Assembly (NCBI GenBank): GCA_016464795.1
Contig: JAEKNN010000008.1
Coordinates: 43,446 to 107,445 of the forward strand
From: Candidatus Amunia macphersoniae
GTDB taxonomy: Bacteria; Chloroflexota; Dormibacteria; Aeolococcales; Aeolococcaceae
Length of the DNA stretch: 64,000 nucleotides
Direction: 5' to 3'
Made by a program: the position numbers and the translations under genes. Under the pieces are notes generated by a model. It was not told the origin of the DNA. It worked only from the letters and a program-made list of their open reading frames with translations, and searched no databases. Below, piece after piece: positions 7,640-16,534 of this stretch (positions within the stretch are counted from its first letter, which is position 1; each line of letters begins with the position of its first letter).

Positions 7640-8728
7640 ATGCCCGAAACCCGCGACCAGCTCGTCACCGCCCTCACAGCCGAGTGGTCCCGCCTCGGCG
7701 CCGAGCTGGTGCTGCTCTCCCAGGCCGTCGCCGACCGGCTGAAGATCAACGTCACCGATCTCCAGTGCCTGGCCCTGCTGATGAGCACGGGGCCGATGAC
7801 CGCCGGCCAGGTCGCCGACGCCACCGGCCTCACCACCGGGGCCATCACCGGTGTCATCGACAGGCTCGAGAAGGCAGGGTTGGCGACGCGCGCGGACGAC
7901 CCGGCCGACCGCCGCCGCGTGATCGTGCGAGCCGTGCCCGATGCAGCCCTTGCCGCCTCCGATCCCGAGACCAGTGCGGCGCTTGCGGCCCTCACCGCCG
8001 CCACCGCCGAGGCCTACGACGACTACAGCGATCGTGAGCTCCAGCTGGTCGTCGATGCGCTGCGGCGAGCCCATCCGATCCTGCTCGAACATGTCTCCCA
8101 ACTGCGTCGCCAACCGGCGGTGCGCCACGAGCTCGACGCTCCCCGGGCGGGGGCCAGCGAAGGCAGGCTGTTCCTCACCGCCGGTTTCGGCAAGATCACC
8201 ATCGACGCCGACCCGAGGATGGCCGAGCTCTACCGCGCCGACGTCGAGGGCACGCCGCCGCTCATCGAGGTCGATGGCGGCCGGATCAGCGTGAAACCAC
8301 GCCGAGGTCCGCTCTTCGGCTGGGGCGCCCGCAAGCTGCGGCTGACGCTGTCGGGCGCCATCCCCTGGGACATCGAGGTCGACCAGGGTGCGTACGCGTT
8401 CACCGCTGACGTGCGCGCGCTGACATTGCGTTCGTTCACCGTCAATGGCGGGGCTGCACGCGTCGACATCATCGTGGGACAACCGAGCGGCGTTGTGCCG
8501 ATCACCATCGGTGGGGGCGCCAGCAAGCTGAGGATTCGCCGGCCGCGCGACGTGCCCGTCGAGGTGCGCGTCAAGGGCGGTGCCTCCCGCGTCAGCGTCG
8601 ACGGCCGCGAGCTGGGTCCAGCAGCCCGCAACCTCCAGTGGAGCTCACCGGCTGGTTCTCCAGACACCGCGCGTTACGTGATCGAGATCCGTGGCGGTGC
8701 CTCACGGGTCGACGTCGAGCCCGTGTGA
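7640..8728 (+). CDS. MarR-family regulator fused to a DUF4097-like beta domain
   Basis: 362 residues. Residues 1-150 form a MarR winged helix: DLQCLALLMSTGPMTAGQVA, then DRLEKAGLATRADDPADRRR with the DxR wing motif. Residues about 175-362 are strands rich in glycine and repeated short motifs (NGGAARVDI, GGGASKLRI, KGGASRVSV, RGGASRVDV), the beta-helix-like pattern of DUF4097/DUF2154 adhesin-like domains. Ordinary MarR proteins stop near residue 150, so this is an uncommon fusion. It is divergent from a DrrAB-type exporter, its likely target. GGAG precedes the ATG at 7640. Confidence 0.85.
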   Translation: MPETRDQLVTALTAEWSRLGAELVLLSQAVADRLKINVTDLQCLALLMSTGPMTAGQVADATGLTTGAITGVIDRLEKAGLATRADDPADRRRVIVRAVPDAALAASDPETSAALAALTAATAEAYDDYSDRELQLVVDALRRAHPILLEHVSQLRRQPAVRHELDAPRAGASEGRLFLTAGFGKITIDADPRMAELYRADVEGTPPLIEVDGGRISVKPRRGPLFGWGARKLRLTLSGAIPWDIEVDQGAYAFTADVRALTLRSFTVNGGAARVDIIVGQPSGVVPITIGGGASKLRIRRPRDVPVEVRVKGGASRVSVDGRELGPAARNLQWSSPAGSPDTARYVIEIRGGASRVDVEPV

Positions 8729-8843
8729 CACCGGCGCGCCTGTCCGCGAGCCGTCAGGGCGGCGGCTCGCTCTGAAGCGGTCGCACCTCGACCGCCGCGG
8801 CGCACGCGATCGAGCGGCCGCGTCGAGTCGCATCATCGCCCCT

Positions 8844-10316
8844 GTGACCGCATCGATCGGATGGCTCGTCGCCCAGCGCGACCTGACCGGCAGCAGCGTG
8901 CGAGTTCGCGACGCTCCCAGGCTCTGGGTCACCCTCATCTTCACGATCCCGTCGGGTCACATCGTGGGGATGCACATCGGCGCCACCAGCCGAACCTCGC
9001 TGAAGGGAGCCGTGAGCGGTGCATTGGAAGCACCGGCGGAGGGCGCGCCGTCGGAGCGCCCCGCGGCTGTCGTCACCGCCGCCGCCCTGCTCGCGCCCGT
9101 CCGTGCCGCTCTCCGCAGCGCAGGCATCGCGGCCACTGTCGAGGAAGGCGCCACCCCGGACTGGGCGGAGGACACCATCGACGAGCTGATTGGGCACCTC
9201 GGCGGACGCATGCAGGCTGACGATCCCCCAACCCCTGCGGACCGGGCAATGCTCCTCCAGAGCGCGGCCGCGTATGCCCGGGCGGCACCGTGGGAGAGGC
9301 GCGCTGACGACGTCCACCTTCGCCTGGAGGTGACCATCGGCGCGAAGCGCAGCGACATGACAGCAATCGTCACCGGCAACGCGGGGATCAGCCGGGGGCT
9401 GGTGCTGTGTCCCGGACCAGACGTGCCAGCAAGCTTCGTTGGCGACGGCGACGGCTCGCCTCCTGCGGGCACGTGCCACCTCGCCTTTGCCGCCCCCGGG
9501 ACGGCGCCAGCCGATGTCGCCGGCCAGGCGGAGCGGTATGCGTGGCCGGCTGACCTCGAGACCCCGCTGTTCCTGGCGATCGGTACCGACGGTCCGCAGG
9601 AGATCGACGCCGACCAGGCCCGCGCCCTGACCGTGGCCCTCGCCGCCGTGGTGGAGCACGACCGCCAGGGCGCAGGCATGGGCGAGCCACTGACTGGAGA
9701 GTTGATCCTCACCGACGGGCGTCGAGCTGGTTACCGGGCCACCATGGCGACCAACCAAGCTGCGGAGGAGCCGGGGGACGTCCGCATCTACGCCGGCCAG
9801 GTTCGCGACGATCTGCTGCCCGAGGGCACCGTCATTGGCCTGGGCGGCCTTCCTTGGGCCGAGCTCGACCGCGTCCGAAGCCGTGCCGCCGTTCACCTGT
9901 CCGTGTCGCGGCAGCTCCCACGCTCAGGCGACGGTCTGCCCATTCTCATCCTGGGGCTGGAGAGCCACGATGGCGAGCGCCTCGCGGCAACGCTGCGCGC
10001 GGCACGCCCTGAGGGGGTGACCATGCTGGAGCACGGCGGTGAGGTGCTCGTGGTGATCATCACCGCCACCGGTCTGCACGGGGTCACCACGCTCCCCGTT
10101 GATGCGGGCGCCATCGACCTCTTTCGCCTTCGCCTGGCAGCGACCAGCGGGTGGCACGGCATCCTCGTGTCCACCAGCGCGGGCCGGCGCGACGATCCCA
10201 TCCACGGCTTCTTCGAATGTGTCCTGGCGACGGCCCCAACTCCTGCGTCGGGACTCTCACGCGGGGCACTTCCGCGGCGACGCAAGTCCAAGCCCAAGTC
10301 ACGCCAGGCTCGCTGA
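8844..10316 (+). CDS. DUF6930/DUF7309-like protein of unknown function
   Basis: About 490 residues. Residues 28-100 (LWVTLIFTIPSGHIVGMHIG, ERPAAVVT, LLAPVRAALRSAGI) follow the DUF6930 layout. Residues 130-220 (SAAAYARAAPWERRADDVHL) recall the DUF7309 A-PW motif. The C-terminal 150 residues look like another alpha/beta domain. The family is found in proteins of unknown function, some beside plasmid-type ORF-3 domains. The GTG at 8844 was chosen because similarity starts soon after; there is no good ribosome site, and CATCAT 7 nt upstream could be a weak leaderless -10. The start is uncertain, the frame is not. Confidence 0.65.
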   Translation: MTASIGWLVAQRDLTGSSVRVRDAPRLWVTLIFTIPSGHIVGMHIGATSRTSLKGAVSGALEAPAEGAPSERPAAVVTAAALLAPVRAALRSAGIAATVEEGATPDWAEDTIDELIGHLGGRMQADDPPTPADRAMLLQSAAAYARAAPWERRADDVHLRLEVTIGAKRSDMTAIVTGNAGISRGLVLCPGPDVPASFVGDGDGSPPAGTCHLAFAAPGTAPADVAGQAERYAWPADLETPLFLAIGTDGPQEIDADQARALTVALAAVVEHDRQGAGMGEPLTGELILTDGRRAGYRATMATNQAAEEPGDVRIYAGQVRDDLLPEGTVIGLGGLPWAELDRVRSRAAVHLSVSRQLPRSGDGLPILILGLESHDGERLAATLRAARPEGVTMLEHGGEVLVVIITATGLHGVTTLPVDAGAIDLFRLRLAATSGWHGILVSTSAGRRDDPIHGFFECVLATAPTPASGLSRGALPRRRKSKPKSRQAR

Positions 10317-10461
10317 GGAACAGTCTCCGCCCCGACCCAGATGGCCGTCTCTGGCGGCCGCACACGAACCCTCGATATGTCCGGTTGGTGTCTTCCCGAG
10401 CCGGCAACGATGTCCCCGGTTGGGGATGTGCCCTCAACCGCCGCACTACAATGGTAGCGAC
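10317..10461. promoter_or_regulatory. Upstream region of the BrnTA operon with TACAAT -10 box
   Basis: About 145 bases without a gene. TACAAT at 10447..10452 is a clear -10 hexamer 9 nt before the ATG at 10462. No operator palindrome was obvious. Confidence 0.45.
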
Positions 10462-10754
10462 ATGGAAGGACGCGCCCTCTGTTTGACTGGGACCGTGAGG
10501 ACGGAAACTCGCTTCACATCCGTGAGCATGGCGTCGAGCCCGGCGAAGCCGAGCAGGCCTACCTCGATCCTCATCGTCTCGGCTCCGACGCCTACAACCT
10601 TGGCCCCGAAAGGCGATCCGGTTGGATCGGAGCCACGGACGCTGGCCGTGTCCTCTTCCTCATCACTGTCCGGCGCGGGGGACAGGTTAGGATCGTCACC
10701 GCCCGCGACGCGTCGCCTACGATGAAGCGACGCCGCCTTCACCGAGCCCGGTGA
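10462..10754 (+). pseudogene. BrnT-family ribonuclease toxin, apparently frameshifted near its start
   Basis: From 10482 the frame reads FDWDREDGNSLHIREHGV, then EAEQAYLDPHR, RSGWIGATDAGRVLFLITVR and VRIVTARDAS up to TGA at 10752..10754. This is the full BrnT pattern: FDWD start, KHG-like REHG, and I-(S/T)-AR. No ATG, GTG or TTG lies in this frame before it, and an in-frame TAG sits at 10455. The ATG at 10462 is in another frame; removing one CT from the CTCTG at 10477-10481 would give MEGRALFDWD, a perfect start. Either a 2-bp slippage has killed the toxin, or translation starts at the CTG (10479). BrnA follows after 1 nt. Confidence 0.7.
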
Positions 10755-10755
10755 C

Positions 10756-11082
10756 ATGGCGCGTCCACAACCGCTGATGACGACAGTTCACTCGTGGAGC
10801 GACATCCCCGAATTCCCCTCAGAGGCCGAGGAAGCCGCATGGTGGTCCTCGCATGACCTTGGAGATGAGCTGCTGGCGCGCATGCGGCCGGTACCGTTGA
10901 CGTCTGAGGAGTCGGCGGAGCGTAGCGCTCGAACCCGGCCGGTCGCGGTCCGCTTCGACGAGTTCACGATTCAACGACTTCGGGCACTCGCGGCGCTACG
11001 CAACACCGGCTACCAAACGCTTCTCAAGGAGTTCGTCAACGAGCGGCTCTACGAGGAAGAGAAGCGCGCAGGCGTCGTATAA
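10756..11082 (+). CDS. BrnA/CopG-type antitoxin
   Basis: 108 residues. IPEFPSEAEEAAWWSSHDL near the N-terminus and VRFDEFTIQRLRALAALRN, then GYQTLLKEFVNERLYEEE, match the BrnA/CopG antitoxin family: a toxin-binding N-terminus followed by a ribbon-helix-helix that binds DNA. It begins one base after the BrnT stop, the usual toxin-first order of BrnTA. The gene is intact although its toxin appears frameshifted. Confidence 0.85.
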   Translation: MARPQPLMTTVHSWSDIPEFPSEAEEAAWWSSHDLGDELLARMRPVPLTSEESAERSARTRPVAVRFDEFTIQRLRALAALRNTGYQTLLKEFVNERLYEEEKRAGVV

Positions 11083-11100
11083 GCAGCCCCGACCGGCGGT

Positions 11101-11127
11101 GTATCACCTTCGCCGCGGTGATACACT
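11101..11127 (+). promoter_or_regulatory. Operator and promoter of the first VapBC-like operon
   Basis: A perfect inverted repeat, GTATCACC (11101..11108) and GGTGATAC (11117..11124), overlaps the -10 box TACACT (11122..11127), which is 5 nt from the ATG at 11133. This arrangement suits autoregulation by the antitoxin-toxin complex on a nearly leaderless message. Confidence 0.65.
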
Positions 11128-11132
11128 GAGTC

Positions 11133-11402
11133 ATGCCCACCAAGCGGCCGCGGCACCTGATCACCGAGACCGACGTGGTCGCCCAGGCGATCGACGACGC
11201 AGGCAGGACCTGGCCCGAGGAGGGGGGGAACCGTGCCCGTCTGCTCGTGCGCCTGGTGCAGGAAGGGCACCGCGCGTTGAGTCAGGGCAACCACCGTCGA
11301 ACTGAGCGTCGTCGCGACGCAGTCGCCCGCACCGGCGGCACGTTGACGGGCGTCTACGGGCCCGGCTACCTCGACCAGCTGCGTCGTGATTGGCCGGAGT
11401 GA
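11133..11402 (+). CDS. VapB-like antitoxin
   Basis: 89 residues: MPTKRPRHLITETDVVAQAI, WPEEGGNRARLLVRLVQEGH, and an arginine-rich middle with GPGYLDQLRRDWPE at the end. It resembles unclassified antitoxins that precede PIN toxins in high-GC genomes; the fold is not certain. It ends in a 4-nt overlap with the PIN gene (GTGA), which is the main support for its role. An operator palindrome lies directly upstream. Confidence 0.7.
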   Translation: MPTKRPRHLITETDVVAQAIDDAGRTWPEEGGNRARLLVRLVQEGHRALSQGNHRRTERRRDAVARTGGTLTGVYGPGYLDQLRRDWPE

Positions 11403-11791
11403 TCATCCTCGACGCCAGCGTGTTGATCGCCCATCTCGATGCCGACGACGCCCATCACCAGCGCGCCCAACGGCTGCTCGCCGACGCAGCGCGCGAGTCG
11501 CTGGCAGCGAGTCCGCTCACGCTGGCCGAGGTGTTGGTGGCCCCGGCTCACGCCGGCATGCTCGACCGAGCCGGCGCTGCGTTGCGCCACCTTGCCCTCG
11601 CCACCATCCCCATGGGCGACGAGGCGCCGCTGCGGCTGGCCGTTCTGCGCGCGGGTACCAACCTGAAGCTCCCCGACTGCTGTGTCCTCCTGGCGGCGGA
11701 GACGGCAGAGGCAGCAATCGCCACCTTCGACACGCATCTCGCGCGCGTCGCCACCGAATATGGACATCTGGTGCTGGGCCCGTCGCTCTAG
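11399..11791 (+). CDS. VapC-family PIN ribonuclease toxin
   Basis: 130 residues from a GTG at 11399 (VIILDASVLIAHLDADDAHH). Conserved PIN acidic residues are D5 in LDAS, E43 in LTLAEVLV, D97 in KLPDCCVL and D115 in ATFDTHLA, so the metal site looks complete. VapC toxins cut tRNA or rRNA. It overlaps the antitoxin stop by 4 nt. Length is normal for the family. Confidence 0.88.
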   Translation: MIILDASVLIAHLDADDAHHQRAQRLLADAARESLAASPLTLAEVLVAPAHAGMLDRAGAALRHLALATIPMGDEAPLRLAVLRAGTNLKLPDCCVLLAAETAEAAIATFDTHLARVATEYGHLVLGPSL

Positions 11792-11832
11792 CCGCCGGCT
11801 GGCCTGAAGGCGGAAAGGCAGAATCGCTCTGG

Positions 11833-11844
11833 TAGAATTCCACT
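11833..11844 (+). promoter_or_regulatory. Extended -10 leaderless promoter of the second VapBC operon
   Basis: TGG-TAGAAT (hexamer 11833..11838) is followed by exactly 6 nt and the ATG at 11845. No ribosome site is present, so the message should begin at the start codon. Confidence 0.6.
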
Positions 11845-12108
11845 ATGAGCCTGAACATCAAGAACCAGCAGGCCGAGCGCCTGGCCCGTGAGCTCGCCGC
11901 CGCAACCGGCGAGAGCGTGACCCGGGCGGTGACCCGCGCGGTCAGCGAGCGTCTCGATCGGGTGCGGGGCGCCGACGAAGCTGGGGTCGCTGACCGCGTC
12001 GCGCGGATGCGTGAGATCAGCAGCGACGCGGCACGCCGCTGGGTCGAACCCTACGCAACTGCGGACCATGGCGACCTGCTGTACGACGAGGCGGGGCTGC
12101 CGCGTTGA
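11845..12108 (+). CDS. VapB antitoxin of the Rv0623/PSK type
   Basis: 87 residues starting [20 protein letters not shown], then [19 protein letters not shown]: the short N-terminal strand and helices of the VapB (Rv0623-like) family. The C-terminal part ([20 protein letters not shown]) ends with the DxLLYDExGLP motif that inserts into VapC. It is coupled to the toxin by a 4-nt overlap, and the promoter is leaderless in type. Confidence 0.9.
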   Translation: MSLNIKNQQAERLARELAAATGESVTRAVTRAVSERLDRVRGADEAGVADRVARMREISSDAARRWVEPYATADHGDLLYDEAGLPR

Positions 12109-12497
12109 TCGTCGACACCTCAGCCCTGATCGCGATCCTGCGCGACGAGGCTGACGCCGACAGCTTCATGGATGCTCTGAGTCGAGGGAGTGCGCCGCTC
12201 ATCTCCGCGGGGACCTATCTCGAGACCGCGATCGTCGTCGACTCGAACCGGGATCCCGTGCTCAGCCGGCGGCTCGACGACCTCCTGGCGGTGGCCCGCA
12301 TAACAGTCGAGCCGGCAACGCGAAAACAGGTCGAGATTGCACACCAGGCCTACCGTGACTTCGGCAAGGGCAGTGGTCACCCTGCCGGTCTCAATTTCGG
12401 TGATTGCTTCGCGTACGCGCTGGCTCGCGATACCGGTGAGCCGCTGCTGTTCAAGGGCAGCGACTTCGGTCACACAGACGTGGCCTCAGCCCTGTGA
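12105..12497 (+). CDS. VapC-family PIN ribonuclease toxin
   Basis: 130 residues from a TTG at 12105: [19 protein letters not shown] opens the PIN fold. The acidic set is D4, E40 in [11 protein letters not shown]97 in [12 protein letters not shown] and D115-type in [11 protein letters not shown], all typical of the VapC subfamily paired with Rv0623-like VapB. The TTGA overlap joins it to the antitoxin gene. Predicted to cleave structured RNA. Confidence 0.92.
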   Translation: MIVDTSALIAILRDEADADSFMDALSRGSAPLISAGTYLETAIVVDSNRDPVLSRRLDDLLAVARITVEPATRKQVEIAHQAYRDFGKGSGHPAGLNFGDCFAYALARDTGEPLLFKGSDFGHTDVASAL

Positions 12498-12539
12498 GCG
12501 GTGCCCCGACCGCGTCAGCCAGTTGTCGCAGGCCACGTT

Positions 12540-12551
12540 GATACTCGGAGC
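12540..12551 (+). promoter_or_regulatory. Putative leaderless promoter of the nuclease-helicase gene
   Basis: GATACT (12540..12545) is followed by 6 nt and the ATG at 12552; there is no ribosome site. Confidence 0.4.
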
Positions 12552-15500
12552 ATGCACACAGTTGACGGTCGGCTCCTGCTCAGCCCCACCGACCTGGTCG
12601 GCTTCCTCGCCTGCGACCACCTGACCCAGCGGGAGCTCGCCGCAGCCCGCGAAGGCACCCGGCGGCCCGAGCGGGTGGATCCCGAGCTGGAGCTGCTCGC
12701 CCGCAAGGGTCAGGCACACGAGACCACCCAGCTCCAGCTGCTGGCGTCTGAGCACGGTTACGTCGAGATCACCGACCACCGCGAGAGCCTCGACGGGCTG
12801 GCACTGGCAGAGACAGAGACGCTTGCGGCAATGCGCTCGGGCGCGTCCGTCATCTATCAGGCTGCGTTCTTCGATGGCCGCTGGCGGGGCCGCGCCGACT
12901 TCCTGCTCCGAGTCGACACGCCATCCCACCTGGGACCGTGGTCGTACGAGGTGGCCGACGCCAAGCTGGCGCGCAGGGTCAGGCCGGCGGCCCTGTTGCA
13001 GATGTGCGAGTACTCGCACCAGCTCAGCCGCCTGCAGGGGCTGGCGCCCGAGTCCATGCACGTGATCCTCGGCACCGGCCTTCAGGAAACCCACCGAGTC
13101 GCCGACTACGACGCCTACTTCCGTACCGCTCGGGCCCGCCTCGAGGCGGTGGTCGATGGCCTTCCGCAGGACACCTACCCAACGCCCGTCGACCACTGTG
13201 ACAAGTGCTCCTGGCTTGATCAATGCAAGCTGAAGCGCCGTCAGGACGACCACCTCTGCCTGGTTGCCGGGATGCGTCGCGATCAGACCCGGCGGCTTGT
13301 CGACGCCGGGATCAGCACAGTCGCCGCTTTGGCGGTGGCTCCGCTCGACTCGCCCACGCGAATCGGCGAGGCAGCCTGGGAGCGCCTGCGTCGCCAGGCT
13401 GCGCTCCAGGTCGAGCAACGGACCACCTCCCGACCGGTCTACGAGCTGATCGACTGCACCGCGGCGGGGCTGGGTCTTGCAGCCCTCCCTGAACCATCGC
13501 CGGGAGATCTCTTCTTCGACATGGAGGGCGATCCGTTTGCCGGCGATGGCGGCCTCGAATACCTGTTCGGCATCAGCGAGATCGATGCCGGCGCCGCGTG
13601 CTTCACACCGTTCTGGGGCCACGACCGCGCCGGTGAGAAGGTTGCCTTCGAGGCGCTGATCGACTTCATCATCGAAAGGCTCGATCGGAATCCCACGATC
13701 CACGTCTACCACTACGCGCAGTACGAGCCGGTGGCGCTCAAGAAGCTGATGAGCCGCCACGCCACCCGCGAGGATCAGGTCGATCGTCTGCTCCGCGCCG
13801 GTGTGCTCGTCGACCTGTACCAGGTGGTGCGCCAGGGCATCCGCGTCTCCTGCGAGTCGTACGGGCTGAAGAGCCTCGAGGTCTTCTTCATGCCGGCGCG
13901 CACCGAGGGGATCGCCGACGGCGCCGGCAGCATCGTCGCCTATGAACGCTGGCGTGACACCCGCGATCCTGCGGAGCTCGACAACATCGCTGTGTACAAC
14001 GAGCGCGACTGCGAGTCCACGTGGCGGCTTCGCGGGTGGCTCGAGGAGCGACGCGAAGAGCTGGCACGGAACAGAGGTGCCGTGCTACCGCGACCGGAGC
14101 CGCGAGATGGCAGTCCGTCTGTGGAGGTTGTCCAGGAGGGCGCCGAGACCCAGGAGCTGATCGCGCAGCTGACCGAGGGGCTGGCCGCCGACCCGACGAC
14201 ACACACACCCGAGGAGGCGGCGCGCTGGCTGCTGGCCCAGCAGCTCGGTTGGCACCGGCGCGAGGACAAGTCCGGGTTTTGGGCTTACTTCGAACGGCAG
14301 ACCAAGACCGACGACGAGCTGATGGACGACGCCGAATCGATCGGCAACATTCGCCACCTCGGCGAGGTCCGTACTGAGAAGAAAAGTTCAATCCATCGTT
14401 ACGCGTTCGACGGCACTCAGGAGTACAAGCTCGGAGTCGGCAGCAAGCCGCACGACCCGAGAACCGGCAAAGCGTGCGGCGGCCTGGTGGCGATCGACGC
14501 CGATACTGGTGAGCTGGAGTTGAGCCGCAGTCGCACGCTCGCCGATCTTGACCATCCGCAGTCATTGATCCCTGGTCCACCCATACCCACCAGGGCCATG
14601 CGCGAGGCGCTGCGGCGTCTCGCGTCCTCGCTTATCGGCGGCGGCGTCGACGGCCCGGGCGGCTTCCGCGCGGCGCGCGACCTCCTGCTCAGGCGTGCGC
14701 CTCGTGTTGCCGGCTCCCCCTACGGCGCTGCGCTGGTTGGCGCCGGAGAGGATCCAGCGCACGCGGCGGTTCGCCTGGTCGGCTCCCTGGATCACTCATA
14801 CCTCGCCGTGCAGGGTCCCCCCGGCGCGGGGAAGACCTATTCGGGCGCCAGCATCGTTGTCGACCAGGTGCGCCGCGGCCGTCGCGTCGGCATTTGTGCA
14901 ACCAGCCACCGTGCTATCGGCGAGTTGCTTGGCGCTGTATGTGCGGCGGCCCAAGAGCGCAACACAGACATCCGCATTCTCCAGAAGTGTGAGGAGGGGG
15001 AGGGGTGCTCTGCCGCGCCCGTACAGCACGTTCGCGACAACAAGAACATCGACGCAGCCCTGATTGCCGGCGAGGTCGACGTCGTTGCCGGCACGCAGTG
15101 GCTCTTCGCGCGGACCGAGATCGCCGGTCAGCTCGATGTGCTGGTGATCGACGAGGCCGGACAGATGTCGCTGGCCAACGCGCTGGCTGTCGCCGGTGCG
15201 GCCACCAACCTCGTGCTGCTTGGGGATCCGCAACAGCTCGCGCAGCCGTCCCAGGGCATCCATCCGCCGGGTGCAGGGCTGTCGTCGCTGGAGCACGTAC
15301 TCAATGGTCAGGAGACCATCCCCGCCGACCGCGGTGTCTTCCTGGCCACCACCAGGCGCATGCATCCCGACGTGTGCAGGTTCATCTCGGAGGCTTTCTA
15401 CGACGGTCGGCTGGGCTCGCACCCCGACTGCGTGCGTCAGCGCATCGAGGGTGGCGACCCCATCGGCGGCGCCGGGTTGCGCCTGGCACCGGTCGACCAC

Positions 15501-16034
15501 GTCGGCAACCGGACCTGGTCGCCCGAGGAGATTGCCGTGGTGCGCCCTCTCGTCGACACCGCGCTCCAGGGCTCGTGGACCGACGTGAGCTCGGTTACTC
15601 GCCCTGTCGGCGTCGACGACATCCTGATCGTGGCGCCGTACAACATCCACGTCCGTCGCCTGCGCGAAGGGCTGCCGGCCGGTGTGCGGGTGGGAACCGT
15701 GGACAAGTTCCAGGGTCAGCAGGCCGCGCTCACCATCTACGCGATGGCGACGTCGTCGGCGGAGGATGTGCCCCGCAACCTCGAGTTCCTCCTCAACAGC
15801 AACCGGCTCAACGTCGCGGTCTCCCGAGCTCGCGCCCTGGCGGTGATCGTCTGCTCACCGCAGCTGCTGCACGCCGGATGCCGCACTCCTGAGCAGCTGA
15901 GGCTGGTCAGCGCGCTCTGCCGGTTTGCAGAGATGGCCACGCTTGTGGTCGGCGCAGAGGATCGCACCGGATCCATCATCCCGCCGGTGAGCGCGACATC
16001 GAGGCCCGTCCAGATGTCGATGGCTCTCCCGTAG
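12552..16034 (+). CDS. RecB-like nuclease / RNase H-like exonuclease / SF1 helicase fusion (TM0106-type)
   Basis: 1160 residues with three enzymatic parts. About 1-240 is a TM0106-family RecB-like nuclease: RGRADFLLRVD, YEVADAKLAR and QMCEYSHQL, followed by a CDKC-x6-C cluster that could hold a zinc or Fe-S site. About 310-510 is an RNase H-like DnaQ/YprB domain: LFFDMEGDPFAG, HVYHYAQYEP, GLKSLEVFF, YNERDCESTW. About 740-1130 is a Dna2/Upf1-like SF1 helicase: Walker A VQGPPGAGKTYSGA, Walker B VLVIDEAGQMS, LLGDPQQLAQPSQG, TVDKFQGQQ and LNVAVSRARA. All key motifs look intact. It probably processes DNA or RNA ends; proximity to TA genes suggests defence, which is inference. Confidence 0.9.
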   Translation: MHTVDGRLLLSPTDLVGFLACDHLTQRELAAAREGTRRPERVDPELELLARKGQAHETTQLQLLASEHGYVEITDHRESLDGLALAETETLAAMRSGASVIYQAAFFDGRWRGRADFLLRVDTPSHLGPWSYEVADAKLARRVRPAALLQMCEYSHQLSRLQGLAPESMHVILGTGLQETHRVADYDAYFRTARARLEAVVDGLPQDTYPTPVDHCDKCSWLDQCKLKRRQDDHLCLVAGMRRDQTRRLVDAGISTVAALAVAPLDSPTRIGEAAWERLRRQAALQVEQRTTSRPVYELIDCTAAGLGLAALPEPSPGDLFFDMEGDPFAGDGGLEYLFGISEIDAGAACFTPFWGHDRAGEKVAFEALIDFIIERLDRNPTIHVYHYAQYEPVALKKLMSRHATREDQVDRLLRAGVLVDLYQVVRQGIRVSCESYGLKSLEVFFMPARTEGIADGAGSIVAYERWRDTRDPAELDNIAVYNERDCESTWRLRGWLEERREELARNRGAVLPRPEPRDGSPSVEVVQEGAETQELIAQLTEGLAADPTTHTPEEAARWLLAQQLGWHRREDKSGFWAYFERQTKTDDELMDDAESIGNIRHLGEVRTEKKSSIHRYAFDGTQEYKLGVGSKPHDPRTGKACGGLVAIDADTGELELSRSRTLADLDHPQSLIPGPPIPTRAMREALRRLASSLIGGGVDGPGGFRAARDLLLRRAPRVAGSPYGAALVGAGEDPAHAAVRLVGSLDHSYLAVQGPPGAGKTYSGASIVVDQVRRGRRVGICATSHRAIGELLGAVCAAAQERNTDIRILQKCEEGEGCSAAPVQHVRDNKNIDAALIAGEVDVVAGTQWLFARTEIAGQLDVLVIDEAGQMSLANALAVAGAATNLVLLGDPQQLAQPSQGIHPPGAGLSSLEHVLNGQETIPADRGVFLATTRRMHPDVCRFISEAFYDGRLGSHPDCVRQRIEGGDPIGGAGLRLAPVDHVGNRTWSPEEIAVVRPLVDTALQGSWTDVSSVTRPVGVDDILIVAPYNIHVRRLREGLPAGVRVGTVDKFQGQQAALTIYAMATSSAEDVPRNLEFLLNSNRLNVAVSRARALAVIVCSPQLLHAGCRTPEQLRLVSALCRFAEMATLVVGAEDRTGSIIPPVSATSRPVQMSMALP

Positions 16035-16064
16035 TCGTGAGGTCTCAGAGCTGCGGCTTGAAGG

Positions 16065-16442
16065 TCATGACGACTGCGCGGTGCGTGTAACCGCCTCGAT
16101 CTCCTTCATCCGCGCCTGAACGATTCGCTGCACCAGCTCAGCCGGCATGGGCTGATCCGCCGTGAATCGCAGCGTCCCTTTCCCCGCACGGAACTGCGCC
16201 AGATCCTCCCCCTGCGCTTCGACAACTGCCTTGCTCATTGGAAAGAGGCTGTAGTGCTCCTTGAACGCGGCGTAGGCCACCAAGCCGCGACCGCCCCACC
16301 GAAATGTCGGGATCTGGTAGCTGATCGTTTCTGTCGCATCCGGCGCCGTGGCCTGGATCGTCGCCCTCACGGTCTCCAGCGTGGCGCGCTGTTCCTCGGG
16401 CAGCGCCGCGAGGTACGCCTCGACCTCGTTTGCCGTTGCCAT
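16065..16442 (-). CDS. DUF1801 (YdhG-like) domain protein
   Basis: 125 residues from the ATG at 16442, which has AGGAGG about 6 nt upstream. The sequence (ANEVEAYLAALPEEQRATLE, ATETISYQIPTFRW, KEHYSLFPMSKAVVE) matches DUF1801, a small alpha/beta family of unsettled function often annotated iron-chaperone-like. A related protein is at 25086..25466 and a decayed copy at about 20545..20640. Convergent with the nuclease-helicase gene. Confidence 0.85.
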   Translation of the reverse strand: MATANEVEAYLAALPEEQRATLETVRATIQATAPDATETISYQIPTFRWGGRGLVAYAAFKEHYSLFPMSKAVVEAQGEDLAQFRAGKGTLRFTADQPMPAELVQRIVQARMKEIEAVTRTAQSS

Positions 16443-16534
16443 GTCCACCTCCTCGAACACCTGCTCACCTGCTGAGCGGCCGAATTCCCCTCATGCGATA
16501 AGCATGACCCTGTGACCGCACGAGCCCGCAGAAG

